Source: Sporomusa ovata DSM 2662 (GTDB lineage Bacteria > Bacillota > Negativicutes > Sporomusales > Sporomusaceae). Taken from it: 64,000 nt of DNA. A program made the translations under genes and the position numbers. The notes beneath the pieces are model-generated. The model did not search any database. It saw nothing but the letters and a program-made list of their open reading frames with translations, and was not told where the DNA came from. The stretch lies in the NCBI RefSeq assembly GCF_000445445.1, contig NZ_ASXP01000005.1, positions 310,053-374,052 of the forward strand, read 5' to 3'. Positions 54,019 through 62,505 of the stretch are shown here, in pieces (positions within the stretch are counted from its first letter, which is position 1; each line of letters begins with the position of its first letter).

Positions 54019-54786
54019 CTAATATACCGGAATATTTTGCCTAAACATTTCTGCAATTATTGTTTCCATAGTATACAGTCCTGGAGGTTGACCTATAAGG
54101 CATTTTACTGCAAAAATAGCCCCCTGACCAAAGGCTGCCCTGTTTATGCTTTCATGCTGCAACCGTATAGTCTGATTCGGCATCCCAAAGATGATCTCAT
54201 GACGCCCAACAATTCCACCAACACGAATAGAATTTAGGTGTTCTTCCTCATTGAGACCTAGTAAATTCGCAATTCTCTTTGCCGTTCCAGACACTTCGCG
54301 TTTTCCTTTAAAATGTTCCTCTACAATTTCAATATCTGCGTGAGGAGCTATTTTTTGCAAAATTTGAGCTGCTACCATCAAAACGTTAATTCCTAACGTA
54401 ATGTTTGGAGAATATAGTACCCGATTATACTTTGCAAGAGATTTTATCAGATCTATTTCCTCCTGTTCGTATTTTGAAATAGCAGATACTATTGAAATTC
54501 CTGCTTCCGCTGCCTTTTTATATAAATAAACCCCTGAAGAATCCGAAAAATCAACAAGGGCATCAACCGGCCTTTCACGAAAAAAATCATTATCGACGTC
54601 CTCAATAGAAAAAATCTTACCTGCATCAAACTCATATCCCAACAAGCGGCTTGCATATTTATGATGATCCGCATAACCTTTACGAACCACCCATGTCAAT
54701 GCAAACTGACTGTCATTCAAAAATTCGTTGGCAATTACTTTGCCCGTTTTCCCAAAACCGAAAATACCAACCCTGATTTTTTTCAA
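54019..54786 (-). CDS. DapB-like NAD(P)-dependent reductase
   Basis: A 255-residue reductase of the dihydrodipicolinate-reductase superfamily. The nucleotide-binding motif is GIFGFGKTGK at the N-terminus. The dapB-like segments SPNITLGINVL, EEHFKGKREVSGTA and AFGQGAIFAVK are recognisable, but the canonical HHxxKxDAPSGTA is only partly matched, so the substrate may differ. Its leader is a c-di-AMP riboswitch, which commonly controls osmolyte, cell-wall and spore genes; a lysine/cell-wall role is therefore plausible. Confidence 0.8.
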   Translation of the reverse strand: MKKIRVGIFGFGKTGKVIANEFLNDSQFALTWVVRKGYADHHKYASRLLGYEFDAGKIFSIEDVDNDFFRERPVDALVDFSDSSGVYLYKKAAEAGISIVSAISKYEQEEIDLIKSLAKYNRVLYSPNITLGINVLMVAAQILQKIAPHADIEIVEEHFKGKREVSGTAKRIANLLGLNEEEHLNSIRVGGIVGRHEIIFGMPNQTIRLQHESINRAAFGQGAIFAVKCLIGQPPGLYTMETIIAEMFRQNIPVY

Positions 54787-54888
54787 TACTAACTCCTCCT
54801 TAAAAACTGCAGTTCATTAGTTTTTTGCTACCTTCATCCTGCATGATCGTAGCTAACTGATAAAATCAGTCTTTGAGAAGGACACCTA

Positions 54889-55068
54889 AAAAACCTATTA
54901 ACTGGTTTTTTAGTACTGGCAGGACTAATTTATCCTTCTCTTTCAACGCCTACGAGGTTAGCTGACGGATTCGGACAGAAAGAAATTTGCCCTACCTGTT
55001 TCACAGGATTCACCCCAAAAACGGGTCCCCCGCTTCCATTAAAAGGAACTCGGCGATTGCCTTATGGA
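54889..55068 (-). promoter_or_regulatory. c-di-AMP (ydaO-yuaA) riboswitch
   Basis: The minus strand carries the conserved blocks GGGGGACCCG, GGGGTGAATC, GGTAGGG and CCGAATCCGTCAGCTAACC followed by TCGTAGGC. A terminator-like hairpin (TAAAAAACC...GGTTTTTTAG, 54886-54912) lies between aptamer and gene. Confidence 0.95.
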
Positions 55069-55369
55069 TATTAATGTATTTTTAAGTAAATTGATTCATA
55101 AAAGTCTTTCTGGCAAAAATGTAATATCAGCCATCCCCAGAATGTCAAAGAGAAGCCAATAGTGACAGGCTCCTCCAAAAAACAAAAATATGTTTTTTTA
55201 TATTGTACACCATTTAATATAGTATCGTCAACCAAATAAAATCCATTTAAATACAAAAAATAAATTTTTTCCCATATAAAGCATTGTCCTATAAACCCTG
55301 CCTGGAATCGCTGCTGCGCATTAGTTACTCTAATATCAGGACCTATGAATAATACTGACCGTAAGAACC

Positions 55370-55404
55370 GAGAGACCCTGAGTTTAAAAAACCCAGGGTC
55401 TCTC
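55370..55404 (-). terminator. Hairpin after the Csp gene
   Basis: GAGAGACCCTG / CAGGGTCTCTC, an 11-bp perfect stem just past the stop at 55410. Confidence 0.7.
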
Positions 55405-55409
55405 ATGTA

Positions 55410-55757
55410 CTATATTGAAGCCATTTTTCTGCATTGTTCTGCACACATCCGGCAAATGTCTGCACATTCTTGACAGTGCTCATCTTTGAACATTGCACAT
55501 TCTTGTGCACATTTCTCACATACTTGAGCGCAAAGCTGGCAATGTGCTTTGGAAAACTGCCCGTTCATTGACATCATCGAAACAGACATCTGGCACATCA
55601 TAGCGCATTCAACCAGCATGCTTACGCAGCTTTTCCTAGCGTTTAGATCTGGCTCGTTTAGGCATGCGTTAAAGCACTCATAACAGGCTTGTTCACATTT
55701 TTGACATGCGTCAATACAGAATTGCATTTTGTTTGTAACTGGTGCAACTACTCCCAA
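55410..55757 (-). CDS. Four-helix-bundle copper-storage-type protein (Csp, DUF326)
   Basis: A 115-residue protein with 19 cysteines in CxxxC-like periodicity along four helices (FCIDACQKCEQACYECFNAC, CQLCAQVCEKCAQEC, CADICRMCAEQC). This is the Csp copper-storage pattern, where Cys residues line the bundle core and bind many Cu(I) ions. No signal peptide, so it is the cytosolic type. It looks monocistronic. Confidence 0.9.
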   Translation of the reverse strand: MGVVAPVTNKMQFCIDACQKCEQACYECFNACLNEPDLNARKSCVSMLVECAMMCQMSVSMMSMNGQFSKAHCQLCAQVCEKCAQECAMFKDEHCQECADICRMCAEQCRKMASI

Positions 55758-55852
55758 GATGATTCCCTCCTAAGTATCCTATTTCAAAGCTTATTATTTA
55801 CTTCAGCAAAAATTTTATCCGATGTATCAACAAAAAATTTCTCAGTAAAGCC

Positions 55853-56360
55853 TCACAAGATTACCGGGTTAATGAACTTTACATTAGCATCTCCAGATCT
55901 TCGAGAGTAGCTGGTTGTGCACTTTTTCTTAGAATAAAAGCCTACTCGTCCATTTGGCTCTATTGTGCCCCATTCCACGTCTTCAATTTTCTTTACATTT
56001 GCTTGCCGTAGCTGCATTTCCAATTGATCGACGGTAAGACACACTTTGGCTAGGTTGAGAACATGTAAGATGCCTTTCTCTATGATAACTAGGCCTTTCC
56101 TGTAAGGATTTTTTCCATTGTATTTGACTTTAGTTGTACATAACCTAATAGTCGTGTTGTTATTACCATTGTAATGGCAACACCAAAAGTTATAATAGGC
56201 TCTCTTCCGCTAAGGGCTGTACCAACAGGCTGCCAATAGAAATCATTACAACAGTTTCAGCTACAGTCATCTGTGCTAGTGATTTACGGCCAGCAACTCT
56301 TAAGAGCAAGCCCCCGATTATTACTACTGAAACAGTTTGTAAAATCTTATATGTATCCAC
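55853..56360 (-). pseudogene. Broken DUF421/YetF-like membrane protein gene
   Basis: A GTG at 56360 with AGAGGTGA upstream opens a frame (VSVVIIGGLLLRVAGRKSLA, then ETVVMISIGSLLVQPLA) that is interrupted; the sequence continues in a second frame (GVAITMVITTRLLGYVQL), and a third frame ends with MTVDQLEMQLRQANVKK-type residues (CLTVDQLEMQLRQANVKKIE) at 56044-55853. The parts in order match the DUF421/YetF family. At least two frameshifts break it. Confidence 0.8.
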
Positions 56361-56438
56361 AAGTTCACCTCTTATTAGAGATACCCATCCGGTTTACCTT
56401 TTATTCTCTAGTACTCCCCAATTCTGGAGCACCTGTGT

Positions 56439-56642
56439 TTAGGGTTTGCCGTTAATTAGCGGATCTTTGCCTCCCTGTCGCCTGAATAACATAAATTCTT
56501 CCAATACCTCCCCAAATCTCTGGATAGTGTCTGTTGTGTCTTTTCCCTCGATATCCTGCCGTTCAAGTTCTTCAGATAGTTGCCAAATTTTATCATACAG
56601 CTCAGACTCTTGTTTCTTAAAATCCCGGTATCTGATATTCAT
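56439..56642 (-). CDS. 67-residue hypothetical helical protein
   Basis: A small, charged, coiled-coil-like product (FKKQESELYDKIWQLSEELE). AAGGAGGG lies about 15 bases upstream, further than usual, and no in-frame start exists between because of a stop. No family recognised; possibly a small spore-associated protein. Confidence 0.5.
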   Translation of the reverse strand: MNIRYRDFKKQESELYDKIWQLSEELERQDIEGKDTTDTIQRFGEVLEEFMLFRRQGGKDPLINGKP

Positions 56643-56748
56643 AAGTCAGTTAATCTCACCCTCCTTATCTTTTCTGGAGGCTTTCTATGCCCTCCTGTAA
56701 TCACCCATGAATGGGAATTATACAGGAGGAAATTAAAAAGGATCACAT

Positions 56749-56874
56749 ATGCAGGATTATTTCTACCCTACACATGCGATCCAAATCGATTACTGCAACA
56801 GTATCAAGCTACAGGAGGCAAGCCAAATAACAGAACCCGTCAGCGTGTCCTGCCAAACCTGTATCAAGATATGA
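56749..56874 (+). CDS. Possible 41-residue small protein
   Basis: An ATG frame with AAAGGA seven bases upstream. Polar product with three Cys. A longer overlapping frame exists, so the call is weak. Confidence 0.3.
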   Translation: MQDYFYPTHAIQIDYCNSIKLQEASQITEPVSVSCQTCIKI

Positions 56875-56947
56875 ACGCATCGAATATTGCATGCAGTCGC
56901 ACAGCCATCTGCCTTTCGCACAATCATTACACTCCGATTGTCAAAAC

Positions 56948-56976
56948 TTGTAATTCAGCTAACAACCGGGTATAAT
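56948..56976 (+). promoter_or_regulatory. Sigma-70-type promoter for a small RNA
   Basis: TTGTAA (56948-56953), a 17-base spacer, and a perfect TATAAT (56971-56976). Transcription would begin near 56983, exactly at the outer stem of the structured RNA. Confidence 0.7.
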
Positions 56977-56982
56977 AAGATT

Positions 56983-57081
56983 GTCGCCCGTGAACAGTTC
57001 GCTGTTACGTGTAGGTGTCCTTGCACCTGCTCGTGCCTATAGGTGCGCTAACACCTATGGGACACGGCGACCTAACTTTTT
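56983..57081 (+). ncRNA. Unassigned multi-branched structured RNA (~95 nt)
   Basis: An outer stem (GTCGCC(C)GTG 56983-56992 with CACGGCGAC 57063-57071) encloses three hairpins: AACAG-TTCG-CTGTT, AGGTG-TCCTTG-CACCT, and CC(T)ATAGGTG-CGCTAA-CACCTATGG. Five Ts follow at 57077-57081. No open frame coincides. I could not match it to tRNA, SRP, 6S or a known riboswitch. Confidence 0.6.
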
Positions 57082-57147
57082 AATTTCCACCTATTACTAA
57101 TATTAGTACTCTTTTACATGAATTGCAAGTACATGAAGGCAAAAAGA

Positions 57148-58236
57148 TTAATAACCTCGCCTTCTTTTATTTTTTTCTTTGATAAACTCTCGTGCATTTT
57201 TCATTCCGCCCAGTTCCGCGAACATAGCAGTAATCTTTTCAGTCTCAATCTGCTTTGAATTTAAGCCCTCATACTTAGCTTCTTTTTTCAGCTTTACATA
57301 ATTGGCAAACCGATCCGCAGACAGCAAGCCATCGTTTATGGCTTTTTGTACTGCACAGTTTGGCTCACTAGTATGAGTGCAATCATGAAATTTGCACTTT
57401 GTTGATAGTTCATCAATATCGGCAAAGGCTTTTGTAAGATCAGCGCTTTCGATCCCAAGTTCCCTCATTCCCGGAGTATCAATAACAACGCCGCCACTTG
57501 GAATAACAATTAGTTCTCGCCTGGTCGTAGTATGTCTACCTCTATCATCGTTTCTTATATCTTGAGTTTGAAGAGCGTTTTGGCCGCTGAGTTTATTTAT
57601 CAAGGTCGACTTACCAACACCAGATGAGCCGATAAATGCGATAGTTTTACCACTACCAAGATAGCTTTGGACAGATACGCATCCATCTGCAGTCAAACTC
57701 GAAGTAACAATCACATCAACCCCACAGGCGACAGTATCAAGTTCTAACCGCTTTTGCGGAAGATTATCGCATAAGTCAGCTTTAGTAAGCACGATAACGG
57801 GAACTGCCCCACTATCCCAGGCAATTCCAAGATAACGTTCTAATCTGCGAAGATTATAATCGTTATTAAGCGACATACAGATAAACACCGTGTCAATGTT
57901 TGCAGCTACAACCTGTTCATCATTCGATGTTCCCGCCGCCTTTCTAATAAAGGCACTTTTCCTTGTCAGAACATGATGAATGATTGCATTCCCACCGGTA
58001 TCCTCATTTCGGTCAAGCATAACGAAGTCGCCCACTGCCGGATAATCAGATAACGTTTTGGCATCGAAACGAAACTTTCCGGAAATTTCTGCTGCCAACT
58101 CACCATTCTCTGTTACGGCTTTGTATAGGTCTTTGTATTGGGAAATGACACGCCCAATATAAAAACTCGAATATAAAGTAGACTCAGTAATAAACCTTTG
58201 GCTGAGTCCTATATTTTCCATATCTGTTTTACTCAT
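57148..58236 (-). CDS. rsgA: Ribosome small-subunit-dependent GTPase A
   Basis: A 362-residue circularly permuted GTPase that assists 30S maturation. An N-terminal OB fold is followed by the GTPase motifs in permuted order (TKADL, then GSSGVGKST, then DTPGMRE), and a C-terminal zinc-binding region (CKFHDCTHTSEPNC). I take the ATG at 58236, 8 bases from GGAGGG; the ATG at 58242 is too close. The ribosome-binding site is buried in a hairpin preceded by a leader peptide, so translation looks regulated. A second, house-keeping copy may exist elsewhere. Confidence 0.94.
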   Translation of the reverse strand: MSKTDMENIGLSQRFITESTLYSSFYIGRVISQYKDLYKAVTENGELAAEISGKFRFDAKTLSDYPAVGDFVMLDRNEDTGGNAIIHHVLTRKSAFIRKAAGTSNDEQVVAANIDTVFICMSLNNDYNLRRLERYLGIAWDSGAVPVIVLTKADLCDNLPQKRLELDTVACGVDVIVTSSLTADGCVSVQSYLGSGKTIAFIGSSGVGKSTLINKLSGQNALQTQDIRNDDRGRHTTTRRELIVIPSGGVVIDTPGMRELGIESADLTKAFADIDELSTKCKFHDCTHTSEPNCAVQKAINDGLLSADRFANYVKLKKEAKYEGLNSKQIETEKITAMFAELGGMKNAREFIKEKNKRRRGY

Positions 58237-58244
58237 TTTCATAT

Positions 58245-58279
58245 CCCTCCAAAAGTTTTTAAGGGTAACTTTTGGGAGG
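58245..58279 (-). promoter_or_regulatory. Hairpin masking the rsgA ribosome-binding site
   Basis: In the minus-strand mRNA CCTCCCAAAAGTT (58279-58267) pairs with AACTTTTGGAGGG (58257-58245), 12 of 13 pairs including one G-U. The 3' arm contains the whole GGAGGG used by rsgA. Confidence 0.8.
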
Positions 58280-58292
58280 TATATACATTAAT

Positions 58293-58349
58293 TTATTTTG
58301 TATGCACCTCCCGCATTGTTACAATCTCCACTGCACTTTTATTAAACAT
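58293..58349 (-). CDS. 18-residue leader peptide upstream of rsgA
   Basis: An ATG frame of 18 codons (begins MFNKSAVEIV, ends EVHTK) with an AAAGGAG site 10 bases upstream. It ends 14 bases before the hairpin that masks the rsgA start. The arrangement matches that of translational attenuators of ribosome-protection and methylase genes. The remaining 280 bases up to the peroxiredoxin gene show nothing further. Confidence 0.6.
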   Translation of the reverse strand: MFNKSAVEIVTMREVHTK

Positions 58350-58630
58350 AAAACAACAACTCCTTTCAATACAAGATATATATTACCGTTTGATGATATC
58401 ACAAAAACGTTGAATTTTAAAGCGCTCAATAACTTTCCTAGCCACATTCAAAAACAAAAATTCGGCCAAGGTGATTTTAATTGTAGTCCCCCAAAAGCGG
58501 GTAACATTTGTCTGCGTACGAAACGGTTTTTTTCAAAAAAGTCTGTTAACCAACACTGAGTTTGATGGTAAGTAAGTCTGTATTTATGGGTATGCTACTA
58601 GTAACTAAGTTTAAAGAAGGGGTTGCTTTT

Positions 58631-59101
58631 ATGAAACTTATTTCTGTTGGCGCTGATGCACCAAACTTTACTTTGACCGACAACAATGAACAATATGTCA
58701 CCCTAACAAATTATCGCGGCAAAAAAGTACTTCTTTCCTGGCACCCATTGGCTTGGACACCTGTCTGTACCGATCAAATGCGCGCTCTTGAAACTAACTA
58801 CCAGACATTTCAGAACCTCAACACTATACCCCTAGGCTTTAGTGTTGACCCCACACCCTGCAAAAAAATATGGGCTTATGCGTTACAGTTAAAAAAGCTG
58901 CAAATTCTAGCTGACTTTTGGCCGCATGGCAAGGTCGCCATGGATTACGGAATTTTTCGTGAGCAAGACGGCTATTCCGAACGGGCTAACATTATTGTCG
59001 ACGAAAATGGCAAAGTAATGTGGGTGAAAGTTTATCCTTCCGCACAGTTGCCTGACATTAATGAGGTTTTAAATATATTGTCAAACAATACCAGCAAATA
59101 G
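58631..59101 (+). CDS. Peroxiredoxin (AhpC/TSA family)
   Basis: A 156-residue thioredoxin-fold peroxidase. The peroxidatic Cys lies in WTPVCTDQM near residue 47 (family pattern PxxxT/SxxC), and a second Cys in DPTPCKK may resolve it. The N-terminus is typical (VGADAPNFTLTD). It reduces peroxides using thioredoxin-like partners. I use the ATG at 58631, which has AAGAAGGGG upstream; the frame starts earlier at 58562 without a site. Confidence 0.9.
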   Translation: MKLISVGADAPNFTLTDNNEQYVTLTNYRGKKVLLSWHPLAWTPVCTDQMRALETNYQTFQNLNTIPLGFSVDPTPCKKIWAYALQLKKLQILADFWPHGKVAMDYGIFREQDGYSERANIIVDENGKVMWVKVYPSAQLPDINEVLNILSNNTSK

Positions 59102-59137
59102 ATTTAATAGCACCCGCATTGGGGTATTTTTGCTCCC

Positions 59138-59173
59138 GGGAAACAAATGGGGTCAGGGAAACAAACGGAGTCA
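59138..59173. repeat. Tandem 18-bp repeat, REP-like remnant
   Basis: Two adjacent 18-bp units (GGGAAACAAATGGGGTCA, then the same with two changes) followed by GGCTTGCGC, a context often left by REP-associated transposase elements. The rest of 59102-59714 holds no gene except the palindrome at 59394-59445. Confidence 0.6.
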
Positions 59174-59393
59174 GGCTTGCGCTACCCCAAAAATTACGTA
59201 TCCCTCTAAATAACGCATTTTCTTAATAACGCACAACCTAACCCCTAATACTGCCTGAACCCCTATTTCTTATGCAATCCAGTAAATCAATAGCTCGTAA
59301 AATAAGTTGAATGTTCATATCGGTCTCACATATCTTCGTAATAGTCCCATTCTGGACCTAATGTGCTTCACCATAAAAACATAAGCACAGTCT

Positions 59394-59445
59394 ACCAAAG
59401 CCCCAGACAGCAAAACGGTCTTGTTTTGCTGTCTGGGGCTTTGGT
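59394..59445. terminator. Perfect 23-bp palindromic hairpin
   Basis: ACCAAAGCCCCAGACAGC-type arms (59394-59416 with 59423-59445) and a 6-nt loop. It can act as a terminator in either direction. Confidence 0.8.
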
Positions 59446-59714
59446 TCAAAAATCTCAACAGTCCAATGGATCTTTTACAACGCCGGGATGCTCTAGAACA
59501 CTGGCCCTGGTGGCTCTTTTGTCTAAACTTAATTTCTGTTTGGGAAAAGAAGGATTAGCTATGCTTTTGAAGAAATGGAATTATATGCAAGGATAGCTTA
59601 GGCGAAAAAGTATCAGATAACACATAAGAAATACCAACCCGCAAATCATCTTCCGGCATCAGCGTTTCTTGTCAAAACAATTAATGCTAAATAAGAGTTA
59701 AGGAGATATGAAAA

Positions 59715-60209
59715 ATGGTTTCCATAAGACGAGCTGCAGCCTCAGACTTTACTGAGATTTGGCCAATACTGCATGATATCTTTTCTCAAGGGAATACATA
59801 TGTTTTCCCCCCTGATACTACAGTAGAAGAAGCCTATCATATATGGATGGAAACCCCAGCAGCAATTTATGTTGCACTAAAAAACACACAGATAGTAGGT
59901 ACATATTTCTTGAAACCAAACCAGCCCGGTTTAGGCTCTCACGTCTGTAATGCTGGATATGCTGTAAGTTCTAAAGCACGCGGAAAAGGAATAGGTCAGG
60001 CGATGTGTGAACATTCCCTTAAAGAAGCGAGAGCCTTAGGATTTAAAGCAATGCAATATAACTTTGTAGTATCAACTAATCAAGCAGCAGTTAATCTTTG
60101 GAAAAAGTGCGGTTTTAACATAGTAGGCAGGTTACCTAATGCCTTTAAGCATAAGGAAATCGGATTCGTAGACGCCTACATAATGTATCAGCAGTTACTT
60201 GATTATTGA
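59715..60209 (+). CDS. GNAT-family N-acetyltransferase
   Basis: A 164-residue GNAT protein. The acetyl-CoA-binding loop is SSKARGKGIGQAM (~90-102). Other family parts are NAGYAV before it and NLWKKCGFNIVG near the C-terminus. The substrate cannot be read. AAGGAGAT precedes the ATG. An isochorismatase-like gene follows closely, suggesting a shared transcript. Confidence 0.9.
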   Translation: MVSIRRAAASDFTEIWPILHDIFSQGNTYVFPPDTTVEEAYHIWMETPAAIYVALKNTQIVGTYFLKPNQPGLGSHVCNAGYAVSSKARGKGIGQAMCEHSLKEARALGFKAMQYNFVVSTNQAAVNLWKKCGFNIVGRLPNAFKHKEIGFVDAYIMYQQLLDY

Positions 60210-60296
60210 CACAAAGTGAAAAAACACCTTGAAATTACCATACGCCAAATCATCAACCAAAAAATACTATCTTTTGATGAAAGGCAGGCCTGTCTG

Positions 60297-60893
60297 ATGA
60301 ATGAAAGACTACTAAAAGAAACCGCCTTGATTATTATCGATGTGCAAAAAGCTATTGATAATCCGGTATGGTTCCAATACGGAGCGCGTAACAACCTTAA
60401 TGCTGAAAATAATATGACGGAAATATTAAACTTATGGAGAAAGTCGGGACAACCTATTTTTCATGTTAAGCATGAATCAAATGAACTAAATTCTACATAT
60501 CGTCCTGGCCAGGCAGGATGTAATTTTAAAGAATGTGTTGCCCCCTTAGAAGGCGAGCATATTATTGTAAAGCATGTTAATAGTGCTTTTATCGGAACAG
60601 GGTTGGAGTCCATGCTGAAGAAACTTAATGTTTCTTGTGTAGTAATTTTTGGTGTAATTACAAATAATTCTGTAGATGCAAGTGTTAGAATGTCAGGTAA
60701 TTTAGGATTTATAACCTATTTAGTAGAAGATGCCTGTTTTACTTATGCTAAGCCTGACTTCTGTGGGTGCGTACGTACAGCCGATGAAGTTCATGCCATG
60801 ACATTATCGAATTTAGATAATGAGTACTGTCAGGTTATTTCTACCTACAACTTAAAGAAAATATTGACTGGCAATACTACAAAAATACCTTAA
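60297..60893 (+). CDS. Isochorismatase-family hydrolase with Ser in place of the catalytic Cys
   Basis: A 198-residue protein. Asp in TALIIIDVQKA and Lys in IIVKHVNSAF are in place, but the usual Cys in GxxTxxCV is Ser here (GVITNNSVDASVRM). Family members with Ser or Gly there act on isochorismate-like vinyl ethers; Cys members are amidases. The frame is open from 60216 directly after the GNAT stop; I prefer the ATG at 60297, which gives the usual N-terminus. Confidence 0.8.
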   Translation: MNERLLKETALIIIDVQKAIDNPVWFQYGARNNLNAENNMTEILNLWRKSGQPIFHVKHESNELNSTYRPGQAGCNFKECVAPLEGEHIIVKHVNSAFIGTGLESMLKKLNVSCVVIFGVITNNSVDASVRMSGNLGFITYLVEDACFTYAKPDFCGCVRTADEVHAMTLSNLDNEYCQVISTYNLKKILTGNTTKIP

Positions 60894-61013
60894 ATTAAGC
60901 CAGCATCAATATGCCCGGTGCTTTTTCATTCAAATTCTACACTTATAAGTTTAGAAGGATATTACTATTTTGCTAAAGAACATTATTGCGAATAGGTCTA
61001 AGGAGATGACATT

Positions 61014-61589
61014 ATGAAAGTACTTGGTATTAACGGCAGTCCTCGCAGGGATGGTAATACGGCCATCTTAATTCGAACTATATTTAACGAGTTGCATGCG
61101 CAAGGAATTAATACAGAACTAATCCAATTATCAGAAGTTGCAATTGATGGTTGTATAGCATGTGGCGGCTGTATGAAAGTCCAAAATGAACGGTGTGTTA
61201 AAATTAATGATGACTTTAATAATTGTTTCTCTAAGATGGTAGCTGCCGATGGTATTATATTAGGCTCTCCCGTATATTCGGCTGGAGTGACTTCACAAAT
61301 TAAAGCACTGATTGATAGAGCTTCTATAGTATTGGCAGCTAACAGAGGGCTGTTTAAGTATAAGGTGGGTGCTGCAGTAGTATCTGCCCGACGTGGGGGT
61401 GCTATCAGTGCAGTAGATACTCTGCACCATTTTCTTCACAGTAAAGAGATGTTTCTGGTTGGTTCAACTTACTGGAATATGGCGTATGGCAGAGAAATTA
61501 GTGAAGTCGAGAACGACATGGAAGGAATGGCCAATATGAGAAATATTGGTGAAAATATGGCATGGTTGTTAAAAAAAATTCATAGTTAG
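61014..61589 (+). CDS. Flavodoxin-fold NAD(P)H-dependent FMN reductase/iron-sulfur flavoprotein
   Basis: A 191-residue flavoprotein. The FMN-phosphate loop is NGSPRRDGNTA; two further FMN segments are GSPVYSAGVTSQIKALIDR and VSARRGGA. A CxxCxxC-like stretch (CIACGGCMKVQNERC) might bind an iron-sulfur cluster, as in iron-sulfur flavoproteins of anaerobes. AAGGAG precedes the ATG. The electron partner is unknown. Confidence 0.88.
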   Translation: MKVLGINGSPRRDGNTAILIRTIFNELHAQGINTELIQLSEVAIDGCIACGGCMKVQNERCVKINDDFNNCFSKMVAADGIILGSPVYSAGVTSQIKALIDRASIVLAANRGLFKYKVGAAVVSARRGGAISAVDTLHHFLHSKEMFLVGSTYWNMAYGREISEVENDMEGMANMRNIGENMAWLLKKIHS

Positions 61590-61665
61590 GACGAATATTT
61601 CTTCCAAAAAGAATTACCATCCATATTCAAAGCGTGATGGAGTTTCATAAAGTTAAATCAGAGCC

Positions 61666-62505
61666 TTATAACCTTGGTCGCAGCGCCTCTGCAATAAGAT
61701 GCGTTTCGTAAGTTAATACCCCACTCGCCAACAACAAGGCTAGATAGGCAATTCCGATCTTTAGTCGAAACCCTGGATCAATGTCATAATAGGAGTCATT
61801 GCGATGTTTCCAGAACTCCCATGCACGATGAATAGCCGCCAACAAAACTAATACTAAAATCGGACTAAAGCTAAACCAGATAAGAAATCCAATCAAAGGA
61901 ATTCCCAAAAACCAAATATATGGAGATACCGCACTAGCAATCCGCCCGCCATCAAGTGGCGAAGCCGGGATGAGGTTAAATAACGTCAGGAGATACCCAG
62001 TAAAAGCCAGCGAGAAAAGCAGCGTTGACTGAACTACATAAGCAGCTGTATGAACAACACCTGCTGCTAAAAAACCAAACAGCGGCCCACCATAGGCAAT
62101 AATACTTTCAGTTGCGGCATCCTTAGGGGGTTCCTTAATACCAATTAACGCTCCTAGAAAAGGGATAAAGACTGGAGCCGTTACAGGGATGTTTTGCCGC
62201 TTTGCAGCATACATATGCCCATATTCGTGGACTGTAATAAGCGAGACAAAACCGACCGCCCACCAAATACCATAAAACCAAGCATACACACCAATCATCG
62301 CAAACATAGATACTGTTGTAAGCCCAAATTTACTAAACTTAAACAAGAAAAAGATTCCCTGAAGAAAACTCAGAATAGTCTTCCATTTTAGTATAGCCAG
62401 CAGAACAGTAACCGCCCCGCCTAACCCAAATCTTTTGTACCATGGCTTATGCGAAGGTAGCGGGGGGGTATCCAACAACTCTTTCATTTCATCTTCTCTA
62501 TTCAA
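61666..62505 (-). CDS. Site-2 protease family (M50) metalloprotease
   Basis: A 279-residue membrane protease with about six helices. The zinc motif is HEYGH near residue 92, and a third ligand lies in LDGGRIAS (~200). It cleaves transmembrane substrates in the membrane. The absence of a PDZ domain separates it from RseP; SpoIVFB-like or FtsH-independent relatives are closer. Its substrate is unknown. Confidence 0.9.
   Translation of the reverse strand: MNREDEMKELLDTPPLPSHKPWYKRFGLGGAVTVLLAILKWKTILSFLQGIFFLFKFSKFGLTTVSMFAMIGVYAWFYGIWWAVGFVSLITVHEYGHMYAAKRQNIPVTAPVFIPFLGALIGIKEPPKDAATESIIAYGGPLFGFLAAGVVHTAAYVVQSTLLFSLAFTGYLLTLFNLIPASPLDGGRIASAVSPYIWFLGIPLIGFLIWFSFSPILVLVLLAAIHRAWEFWKHRNDSYYDIDPGFRLKIGIAYLALLLASGVLTYETHLIAEALRPRL

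Noticed and set aside
55071..55406. 111-codon minus-strand frame upstream of the c-di-AMP riboswitch
   Set aside because: Its start lies in the terminator hairpin of the Csp gene and its composition is that of AT-rich non-coding DNA; no ribosome-binding site.
59363..59596. 77-codon frame after the peroxiredoxin
   Set aside because: Contains the whole perfect palindrome 59394-59445 as coding sequence, with no ribosome-binding site.
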